Shown here piece after piece: positions 58,325 through 64,000 of a DNA stretch of 64,000 bases. The stretch is taken from positions 169,147 through 233,146 of the forward strand of contig JAFLCB010000007.1 in NCBI GenBank assembly GCA_017302795.1, read 5' to 3'. Under the pieces are notes generated by a model. It did not search any database, was not told the DNA's origin, and saw nothing but the letters and a program-made list of their open reading frames with translations. This DNA comes from Deltaproteobacteria bacterium (GTDB lineage: Bacteria; Bdellovibrionota; Bdellovibrionia; Bdellovibrionales; JAMPXM01). Within the stretch, counting starts at the first letter, position 1; each line of letters begins with the position of its first letter. Both the position numbers and the translations under genes were made by a program.

Positions 58325-59865
58325 TGGACCGTAAAAACCTGCCACGGGGCGGGCGATGTGATCGCAAAGTTCAGAAGATAAACTTGGGAATCATTTTTGA
58401 CGGCAAAAAAGCGTCTTTGGTGTCCGTAGACATTGAAGAGCGATTCTTGAAATAGATATTCATTCGCTGACTTAAAACTGTTCGCTCCATTATCAAGGTT
58501 TGCCAATAGCTGCTGGAACTTTGAATCAGACGTCAGTTGTTTTAGTGGCCTGTGTAAATTCGGTGTGAATAGCATCCGAGCATCACCTGCCGGATCAAGC
58601 GCCCAGAAGCCCGAGCCCGCATTGAAGAATGCAATCTTTCCATCGGAATACGCATCAGCGAACTCCTTGCGCGTTTTCATGACCTTTGGATTCGAACTTT
58701 CGCTTCCAAGTGACTTAAGCGTCTCGGCAACCGCTTTCACAAATGTGGATTCGCGATCTGCTTCGTCGAATGCCCACGGAATCTCGGCTCGAGCAAACTT
58801 TGCTTTGCATTCCTTCGCTTCCACATCAGACATCTTGATCGCCGCCTGCATGGCGTCCAGCGGCTCGTATCCTGGTAGGATTTTGGTAAAGATGCTGCCT
58901 TCGACCGTTCGCTCCTTTGTCAGATTTTGGAAAGCGTTCCTAAACCGCTCGGCGAAGACCTGACGGCATACTTTGTCACCGAAGGGTGGGACATCCTTGT
59001 TTATCAAGATGGCCTCAAAGCGCGAGGCGGGCATGAACTGAATCTTGAGTATAGCGGCGAGATCTTTCATCGCGGCGGGCGAATAGTCCGCTTCGCTTCC
59101 GGCTACAACAGTTTTGCTATCGAGTTTACTCGAGCTTGCTGCGAGTTTGCTTGCCGGAATGTAGTCGAACTGGATCGATGGCGGCAATGACTCGTTGGCT
59201 TGATTGCCACGTCGAACGAAGGTGATCGAATCCACGCCTTTAGTTGCGATCTTGTAGGGTCCGCTCTCAGGCACTGTCTTACACGCGATCTTGTTCGTCG
59301 TTGCATCGACGCAACGCCGAGGAATAATCGAGAAAAGTTCGAGGCAAAAGCGAAACAACGGATGCTCGACTGACTCTGATAGTCGAATCGAGATCTTTTT
59401 GCCGTCTATTTTGATTCCTTTTGGGTAACTGCTGAGTGCCGTTTTCGATTTGGACCAGGGACCGACTCCATCGATCGACGACAAGACTGGAAATTTTGGA
59501 CGGGTGTACGCCATGCGTGACACTGCAAACGCAACATCATCTGCTGTCAGCGGCGTTCCGTCTTCGAATGTGACTCCATTCTTTACTACCCATTCGATCG
59601 TTCGTGTCGCGGAATCGTAGCGAAATGATTCAAGCACGCGGCTGGTTAGTTGGTTCGTTTCTGAAGTTTCAAGCGGAGTCGCGTAGATCATTCGAGCAAC
59701 GGGTAGATTGCTAGTGACATCCGCATCCAGCGGATCGAGCGAGCTGAAAATTCCTGTCTCGGTGATGACGTAGCGGTAGGTCGAGTCCTTTTCGGACGCG
59801 CGTGTTTCAATCACGGGTCCTCCGACTCCCAGAACGATCTGCAATATGAAAAATATGAATTTCAT
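58321..59865 (-). CDS. Peptide-type solute-binding protein (SBP_bac_5), no permease
   Basis: From ATG 59865 the 514-residue protein has a signal peptide (FIFFILQIVLGVGGPVIETR) and the family-5 binding-protein pattern: FSSLDPLDAD near the start, WVVKNGVTFEDGTPLTADDV and AFAVSRM, then SIIPRRC and ESGPYKI. These periplasmic proteins bind oligopeptides, nickel or similar ligands. No ABC permease or ATPase gene is next to it, so it may work as a sensor that reports a peptide to the histidine kinase. An earlier in-frame ATG (59922) lacks a ribosome site. Confidence 0.82.
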   Translation of the reverse strand: MKFIFFILQIVLGVGGPVIETRASEKDSTYRYVITETGIFSSLDPLDADVTSNLPVARMIYATPLETSETNQLTSRVLESFRYDSATRTIEWVVKNGVTFEDGTPLTADDVAFAVSRMAYTRPKFPVLSSIDGVGPWSKSKTALSSYPKGIKIDGKKISIRLSESVEHPLFRFCLELFSIIPRRCVDATTNKIACKTVPESGPYKIATKGVDSITFVRRGNQANESLPPSIQFDYIPASKLAASSSKLDSKTVVAGSEADYSPAAMKDLAAILKIQFMPASRFEAILINKDVPPFGDKVCRQVFAERFRNAFQNLTKERTVEGSIFTKILPGYEPLDAMQAAIKMSDVEAKECKAKFARAEIPWAFDEADRESTFVKAVAETLKSLGSESSNPKVMKTRKEFADAYSDGKIAFFNAGSGFWALDPAGDARMLFTPNLHRPLKQLTSDSKFQQLLANLDNGANSFKSANEYLFQESLFNVYGHQRRFFAVKNDSQVYLLNFAITSPAPWQVFTVQ

Positions 59866-59887
59866 CCACTCGTGTTCTTTCAATGTT

Positions 59888-60229
59888 CTATTTAAAATCT
59901 TGGGTGCCGACAACGGCCTCAAACATTTCGACTTCGCGCACGTTTACTTCCGGGCCGACTACGTCACGTAAGCTCTCGATGAGGTCTGGAATGGAGGTTG
60001 ATGACGCCGCCTCTTCCTTGATTTTTGCATCAAGAAGCGTGTGATTGATTCGGTACCAATTAGGTTTCGTCAGCGGAACGATGACGCCATCCTTAAGAAG
60101 TAGTCGAAGTGATTCGACGAGAGGCCGTGATGGCAGAGCGCGGCCGTCCTGTGCATTCGCTTGAGAGATCCCGACGACGCCGATCGCGCCGAGAAAAACG
60201 GCCATTGTTCGCTTAAACTGATTGTTCAT
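59888..60229 (-). CDS. Small secreted protein in the YcaO operon
   Basis: From ATG 60229 a 113-residue protein has a Sec signal (FKRTMAVFLGAIGVVGISQA, cut near NAQ) and a short helical mature part (RPLVESLRLLLKDGVIVPLT, IPDLIESLRDVVGPEV). No family known to me. Its start overlaps the end of the sigma-54 regulator gene. It could be the ligand or a precursor acted on by the YcaO protein, or a periplasmic modulator; the sequence alone does not decide. No Cys/Ser/Thr-rich RiPP core is seen. Confidence 0.65.
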   Translation of the reverse strand: MNNQFKRTMAVFLGAIGVVGISQANAQDGRALPSRPLVESLRLLLKDGVIVPLTKPNWYRINHTLLDAKIKEEAASSTSIPDLIESLRDVVGPEVNVREVEMFEAVVGTQDFK

Positions 60230-61610
60230 GTTTTTCGATTCCTTTGATTCCAAGTTTCTTCATGCGTCCATATATTGTCGCGAGGGGAGCCTTCATTCGT
60301 TGTCGAACGGCATCGCGCAGTGAACTGCTCTTTGACAGATTTGTATTGATGTAATCGCGTTCACGCTGTTCAAGCCACGAAACGAATTCCGGATAAGTGC
60401 AGTCGAATTCACCCGTACGTTTCGGTTCGTGTCCGGCGAAGAACTTGCTGCTGAGATGGGCCGGTTCAATACGACTCGCCGGAACAATCGTCATCAATCG
60501 CTCCATCTCATTTTCAAGCTCGCGAATGTTTCCACGCCATGGGTAACTTTCGAGATACCTAAGCGTTTTCACGAGAATCGTTTTTGATTCAGCTTGAAAT
60601 GCTTTTTGAAAATGAACGACGAGCGGACGAATGTCTTCGGGACGTTCCCGTAAAGGCGGAATCGAGATTTTCACGACGTTCAATCGATAGAATAGGTCTT
60701 CACGAAATTTATTTTCTAGAACCGCTTTTTCAAGGTCGATATGAGAGGCGGCGACCACGCGCACATCGACTTTTTCTGCTTTCAGTGCGCCAACAGCCTG
60801 AATTTCACCTTCTTGAAGGAAGCGGAGAAGCTTAACCTGAAGTTCGGGTTTCATGTCGCCGATCTCGTCGAGGAAAACAGTTCCACCGTCAGCCAGTTTG
60901 AGTTTGCCGATCTTGGTTTTCTCGGCACCTGTGAATGCACCTCGTTCGTGTCCGAACAGATCGCTCTCGATCAGGTTTTCGGCGATAGCACCGACATTGA
61001 TCGCTACGAATGGTTTCTGCCGGCGACTGGAGTTTTTGTGAATAGCTCTCGCAACGAGTTCCTTGCCAGTTCCCGATTCACCCTGAATCAGAACATTGCA
61101 ACTCGTCGCCGCGACTTGAAGAACCAGAGTCGCAACATCGGCCATCGCTTGCGACACACCGATCATGTTGATCGATCGAATCAGTTTCGTTCGATCATCG
61201 GCCGCTTCGCTCGGTTCGAGAGTCTGGGCAGTGTCTTCAAATTTTTTGCAGAGTTGTTTTACGCGTGACCGGAATTCGGATGGGTCCGTGTCTTTCTCAA
61301 TGAAGTCTGTGATACCAACGGCATAACTCAGCTTCAGCGTTTCGCGCGACTTGTCTCCCGAGTTCATCACGATCTGAAGATGCGGATTGATTGAAAGCAT
61401 AAGCTTCGCGACCGAAGCGCCATCTTTGCCGGGCATCGTGAAATCCAAGAGGACGACGGCGTATCCATTCGGCTCGGCGCGAATGAGACGAATCGCTTCG
61501 TCGGTGCTGTCGGTGGTTTGAACGATAAGATCCGTTTCGGGTTCGAGAAGAAGCTTTGTCGTCTCGAGCGCCATTCGCTCATCGTCCACCACCAGGATTT
61601 TAAAAGGCAT
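60213..61610 (-). CDS. NtrC-type sigma-54 response regulator
   Basis: From ATG 61610, behind AGGAGGGCCG, a 465-residue protein has a receiver (VVDDERMAL, phospho-Asp LLDFTMPGKDG, NSGDKS), an AAA+ domain (GESGTGKE Walker A; GAFTGAEKTKIGK for sigma-54 contact; GGTVFLDEIGDM Walker B; PLRERPEDIRPL) and a C-terminal Fis-like HTH (AVRQRMKAPLATIYGRMKKL). It activates sigma-54 promoters when phosphorylated. It is the first gene of the five-gene operon, so its partner should be the hybrid kinase encoded last. Confidence 0.94.
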   Translation of the reverse strand: MPFKILVVDDERMALETTKLLLEPETDLIVQTTDSTDEAIRLIRAEPNGYAVVLLDFTMPGKDGASVAKLMLSINPHLQIVMNSGDKSRETLKLSYAVGITDFIEKDTDPSEFRSRVKQLCKKFEDTAQTLEPSEAADDRTKLIRSINMIGVSQAMADVATLVLQVAATSCNVLIQGESGTGKELVARAIHKNSSRRQKPFVAINVGAIAENLIESDLFGHERGAFTGAEKTKIGKLKLADGGTVFLDEIGDMKPELQVKLLRFLQEGEIQAVGALKAEKVDVRVVAASHIDLEKAVLENKFREDLFYRLNVVKISIPPLRERPEDIRPLVVHFQKAFQAESKTILVKTLRYLESYPWRGNIRELENEMERLMTIVPASRIEPAHLSSKFFAGHEPKRTGEFDCTYPEFVSWLEQRERDYINTNLSKSSSLRDAVRQRMKAPLATIYGRMKKLGIKGIEKHEQSV

Positions 61611-61766
61611 CGGCCCTCCTGGAGTTCGGGAATCAATCTTCAAAGGTCCCTTCAGCAACGAATGGACCGGGTGATGGACGCGCTCATGATGTTGACCTAA
61701 ATGCCCGTGATTACTGGTAACTCGCTACAGTGCTGCTTTTCCGGGCGCAATCGAAATGCGCTGAAG

Positions 61767-61784
61767 TGTTCGGATTTCCGAACA
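61767..61784. promoter_or_regulatory. Operator palindrome O1
   Basis: TGTTCGGATTTCCGAACA has perfect 8-bp arms around TT. It is the first of three related sites in the divergent gap between the NtrC-type gene and the nucleotidyltransferase gene. Confidence 0.75.
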
Positions 61785-61867
61785 TCGGACATTTCAAGAT
61801 GTTGGGACGTCGACGATAAGTACCTAATTCTTCAGGCGAAGCGAGAATGTTGGCTTGAATAAAGAGG

Positions 61868-61885
61868 TGTTCGGATTTGCGAATT
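61868..61885. promoter_or_regulatory. Operator palindrome O2 (imperfect)
   Basis: TGTTCGGATTTGCGAATT keeps the left arm and most of the right arm of O1. It lies 101 bp from O1 and 85 bp from O3. Confidence 0.55.
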
Positions 61886-61952
61886 CGTTTCATTGGTTTA
61901 GACTAAAATGGTGGATCCTAGTGTTGTCTCAGCGAAATTTGGAGTTACCTTT

Positions 61953-61970
61953 TGTTCGGAATTCCGAACG
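61953..61970. promoter_or_regulatory. Operator palindrome O3 next to the nucleotidyltransferase gene
   Basis: GTTCGGAATTCCGAAC (61954-61969) is a perfect 16-bp palindrome, 25 bp before the start codon at 61995, close enough to block transcription. No regulator gene for it is visible in the element's right end. Confidence 0.75.
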
Positions 61971-61994
61971 CCCTAGACACCGGAGTTCGAAGTC

Positions 61995-62753
61995 ATGTCT
62001 CCAGACCAATATCTGAACTTGGTGCTCATGAGCCATCCGCCCAACGCCAACACTTTGGCCGCGCGGTTCTTGCTGGATCCGATCATCACGAGTTGGGCGG
62101 GTACACACTTAAATTCGATTGTTCAGTCAGGTTCGACGGCCAAGGGCACGTCCGTTAAGGGCGGGTCGGATCTCGATGTGTTCGTGTCTATTAAGGCAAG
62201 TTGCCCGGCAAACTTGGGTGTCATCTACTCGACATTAGGCAAAGCACTTACGACGGCTGGATTTTCGACGAGAAAACAAAGAGTCTCTATTGGAGTAACG
62301 ATCAACGGAATGAGCGTTGATATTACTCCCGGACAGCAGCAGCCGGGCTTCTACAATACGGATCACAGTATTTGGAAGAATCGGCAGTCGACTTGGACAA
62401 AAACCAACGTAAACACCCATATTACCACCGTCACGACAAGTTCACGCATCTCCGAAATCAAATTGGCGAAGATCTGGCGAAATTGTCACGGGTTCGATTT
62501 TCCTTCGTTCTATCTGGAGCTTGTGGTGATCGAGGCACTTACAAAGTTTTGGGATTCAAGCCTGGAAAGTCGATTTATTCGGATACTTGAGTACATCGCG
62601 AACAGATTCCAAAATGCTAGATTTGTTGATCCGGCCAACACTGCGAACACTATTTCAGACGATCTTACGATTGCGGAAAAGGCAGCTGTCGCGAACCGTG
62701 CGACCCAGTCGCTGCGAGATTTACAAACAGATTGGAGGCAGGTCATATGGTGA
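61995..62753 (+). CDS. CD-NTase/OAS-like nucleotidyltransferase
   Basis: The 252-residue protein has the OAS/class I CCA-adding type active site: SGSTAKGTSVKGGSDLDVFV (residues ~45-64), where SDLD gives the two metal-binding Asp, and MSVDIT with the third Asp (~109). This pattern is that of CD-NTases, which make cyclic oligonucleotide signals in CBASS defence, and of some tRNA nucleotidyltransferases. Its length, the helical C-terminal part and position next to a nuclease-like gene on a mobile element favour a defence role. Start supported by GGAG ten bases upstream. The product nucleotide cannot be predicted. Confidence 0.78.
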   Translation: MSPDQYLNLVLMSHPPNANTLAARFLLDPIITSWAGTHLNSIVQSGSTAKGTSVKGGSDLDVFVSIKASCPANLGVIYSTLGKALTTAGFSTRKQRVSIGVTINGMSVDITPGQQQPGFYNTDHSIWKNRQSTWTKTNVNTHITTVTTSSRISEIKLAKIWRNCHGFDFPSFYLELVVIEALTKFWDSSLESRFIRILEYIANRFQNARFVDPANTANTISDDLTIAEKAAVANRATQSLRDLQTDWRQVIW

Positions 62754-63460
62754 AACCGATTAAGCTGTCCGAACTATTTTTGAACTTACAGTCAGAAATG
62801 TCGGCGTCACTTGGAATCATGCAGCTTCAGCATGGACCGACCAAAGGTGATTATACCGAGCTCAACTGGCTCGAGCTTTTGCAGACTTATTTGCCGAAGC
62901 GGTACTGCGCCGAAAAAGCGTTTGTGATTGATGCAGAAGGAATGATTTCGGAGGCAATCGATATTGTTGTATTCGACAATCACTTTTCGCCCTTCCTTCT
63001 GAACAAACACGGCGTAAAGTTCGTACCTGCGGAGAGCGTGTATGCGGTGTTTGAAGTGAAGCAAGAGATCAGCCCTGAAAACATTCGATATGCGGCGAAG
63101 AAGGCGAAATCGGTTAGAAAATTGAAACGCAGTTCGGCGACGATAAATAACGCCGGCACTATCGTTGCTCCGAAAACTCACAGCAAAATTCTTGCTGGAA
63201 TACTTACGACATTTTCAGCTTGGAATCGGAAAAAATTCGAATCTCATCTCAGGTTGAATGTTGGAAAGCTTAGAGGGGATTCGACTTTGGAGATCGGTTG
63301 TTGCTTACGTGCGGGAAGCTTCGCAGTCGAGTCGAACAGTATGACGTTTAACAAAGAGAACAAGGCACTTGTCGGTTTCTTTCTGGATTTGGTTCACGCT
63401 CTACAGTTGGTAGGAACCGTTCCTGCTATTGACATCGCAACTTACAAATCTTCTCTGTAG
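62747..63460 (+). CDS. DUF6602-type protein, PD-(D/E)XK nuclease-like partner
   Basis: ATG 62747 overlaps the nucleotidyltransferase stop by 7 bp. The 237-residue protein resembles DUF6602: LQHGPTKGDYTELNWLELLQ, LPKRYCAEKAFVIDAEG, EAIDIVVFD and PAESVYAVFEVKQEI. E38, D72 and E103-x-K105 match a PD-(D/E)XK nuclease layout. As partner of a CD-NTase-like enzyme it could be the effector that degrades nucleic acid on signal binding, similar in plan to CBASS nucleases, but no known ligand domain such as SAVED is seen. The C-terminal half may bind the signal. Confidence 0.7.
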   Translation: MVKPIKLSELFLNLQSEMSASLGIMQLQHGPTKGDYTELNWLELLQTYLPKRYCAEKAFVIDAEGMISEAIDIVVFDNHFSPFLLNKHGVKFVPAESVYAVFEVKQEISPENIRYAAKKAKSVRKLKRSSATINNAGTIVAPKTHSKILAGILTTFSAWNRKKFESHLRLNVGKLRGDSTLEIGCCLRAGSFAVESNSMTFNKENKALVGFFLDLVHALQLVGTVPAIDIATYKSSL

Positions 63461-63476
63461 TGCTGCGAAATTTATT

Positions 63477-63662
63477 TCATCTTTTGTCGCAGGCGCGTTT
63501 GTCGAAGATGCTCGGGCAGCCCCAATCGCTCTTCGCGCCGATCAGGGCTTCGTGGCGAACGATTGCAATTTGCTGCCAAAGCCATTTTTGTTGGCCGGTT
63601 GAGTAGGCGAGGACGACGATTGTCCAGACGAGAACTATAAGGTCCTTGAGTGCTGAAAGCAT
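63477..63662 (-). CDS. Element-end small membrane protein
   Basis: The 61-residue protein starts at ATG 63662 and has one membrane helix (LKDLIVLVWTIVVLAYSTG), a polar middle (QQIAIVRHEALIGAKSDWG) and the end CPSIFDKRACDKR. A homologue lies at 16879-17388 in the same place beside the other attachment repeat. Conserved presence at element ends suggests a role linked to the element (maintenance or exclusion), or simply hitchhiking with the attachment site. Convergent with the DUF6602 gene, 16 bp apart. Confidence 0.7.
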   Translation of the reverse strand: MLSALKDLIVLVWTIVVLAYSTGQQKWLWQQIAIVRHEALIGAKSDWGCPSIFDKRACDKR

Positions 63663-63760
63663 AGAAAACTCCCGATTAAATTTTTGATGGGTTGTTTTAC
63701 GGATCGGAATCGCATTTGGGTCGGCGCGCGTGCGCACAGGCCCGATTTCGGATTCGATCC

Positions 63761-63791
63761 AAAGAAAAGGCCGACCGAACGACGGTCAGCC
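63761..63791 (-). terminator. Terminator-like hairpin in the right attachment core
   Basis: GGCCGACCG (63769-63777) pairs with CGGTCAGCC (63783-63791) with one wobble; on the minus strand TTTTCTTT follows. It is the counterpart of the hairpin at 17397-17428. Confidence 0.5.
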
Positions 63792-63845
63792 GGGATTCGA
63801 AACTAAAAATGTGGGTTTTGACGCTAGTGGCGTTTGGAAACGGAT

Positions 63846-63874
63846 GTTACCAACGTGTTACCATCCTGTTACCA
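63846..63874 (+). promoter_or_regulatory. Triple GTTACCA arm-type repeats, right
   Basis: GTTACCA starts at 63846, 63857 and 63868, again exactly 11 bp apart, although the bases between the boxes differ from the left copy. Conservation of boxes and spacing with changed spacers indicates protein binding. Confidence 0.75.
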
Positions 63875-64000
63875 ACGGACCGAAATGCTGTGAAACAATC
63901 TGAAATACTACCTGCGGTTGGTTTGTGTATTCGATTTGGATAAGTATCGGATTCTATTTTTGTTTTTTCGGGTTCCAATTTCACCAAGGAAAATTGGATG

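Larger units (their letters stand above)
17411..63802. mobile_element. Integrative conjugative element (about 46.4 kb) with metabolic and defence cargo
   Basis: Bounds are the two 30-bp identical cores inside the direct repeats. The left end carries integrase and excisionase, then regulation, a relaxase candidate, coupling protein and VirB-type secretion genes. The right two thirds is cargo: anaerobic/nitrite metabolism, efflux, a YcaO signalling operon and a nucleotidyltransferase-nuclease pair. virB10 and virB9 look damaged, so mobility of this copy is doubtful. Which repeat pair recombines has to be tested because other related arms lie nearby. Confidence 0.75.
63755..64000 (+). repeat. 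Right direct repeat / attachment region (continues past the window)
   Basis: The counterpart of 17393-17639. It keeps the 30-bp core (63773-63802), the hairpin with one pair altered, three GTTACCA boxes and the AAAATTGGATG end. At the left copy the next gene is the integrase, so another integrase of the same type is expected just right of the window. Confidence 0.8.

Noticed and set aside
59888..60229. RiPP precursor peptide for the YcaO protein
   Set aside because: The protein has a Sec signal and no Cys/Ser/Thr-rich core or leader/core boundary; kept only as a possibility.

Overview
The window reads as a piece of a Gram-negative, proteobacteria-like chromosome overgrown by integrative elements. 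Lipoprotein, TolC, porin and Sec-signal genes show a double membrane. The combination of gene families and the base composition would fit Bdellovibrionota/Oligoflexia or a relative, but no rRNA or ribosomal marker is present, so that placement is only a guess.

Left part (1-14.4 kb). Backbone-like genes come first: the end of a pyruvate kinase, a PadR regulator with an HAAS-FtsW fusion, and a Fic protein behind an array of six short repeats. Then a mosaic of broken genes follows: an integrase whose first ~45 residues are an out-of-frame lipoprotein start, the C-terminal part of an AbiEii toxin, and the end of an outer-membrane barrel gene. Next are a CBS protein, PPK2, a degenerate but precisely bounded IS3-family copy that splits a small ORF, a P-type ATPase, a second IS3 relic and a lipoprotein metallopeptidase.

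Small cargo module (14.4-17.4 kb). It starts at a hybrid attachment-like arm and holds a HigB/HigA pair (toxin frame broken at a T run), a 587-residue protein with a PD-(D/E)XK-like core, and a small membrane protein that sits beside the attachment repeat.

Integrative conjugative element (17.4-63.8 kb). Two ~247-bp direct repeats (17393-17639 and 63755-64000), sharing a 30-bp identical core and three GTTACCA boxes at 11-bp spacing, enclose about 46 kb. At the left end are integrase, excisionase, an RHH-type protein, an XRE-HEPN-zinc ribbon pair and an acetyltransferase. A candidate oriT, a MOBC/Replic_Relax-type relaxase candidate, the coupling protein and a VirB2-VirB10 operon on the minus strand follow. 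virB10 carries an in-frame TGA and virB9 seems to have lost its start codon, so this copy may no longer transfer itself.

Cargo of the element. (i) ArsR-rhodanese regulator plus MFS carrier. (ii) A low-oxygen/nitrogen-oxide island: nrdG-nrdD, an FmdE-like protein, NnrS, a PLP decarboxylase, a Crp/Fnr regulator, a NirK-cytochrome c fusion with NirV, Sco and a porin, with two perfect FNR-type boxes. (iii) An AT-richer TetR/DnrO-like/TolC-HlyD-ABC efflux operon. (iv) A tightly packed five-gene operon joining a sigma-54 response regulator, a small secreted protein, a peptide-binding protein without permeases, a YcaO protein and a hybrid histidine kinase. (v) A CD-NTase-like nucleotidyltransferase with a DUF6602 nuclease-like partner behind three related palindromic operators. 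At the right end a paralogue of the small protein of 17.3 kb lies next to the second repeat, and the sequence leaving the window looks like the start of another element of the same family. The locus is therefore read as a tandem pile-up of related elements.

The best candidates for undescribed systems are the nucleotidyltransferase-DUF6602 pair, the YcaO/two-component/peptide-binding operon and the XRE-HEPN-zinc ribbon module.
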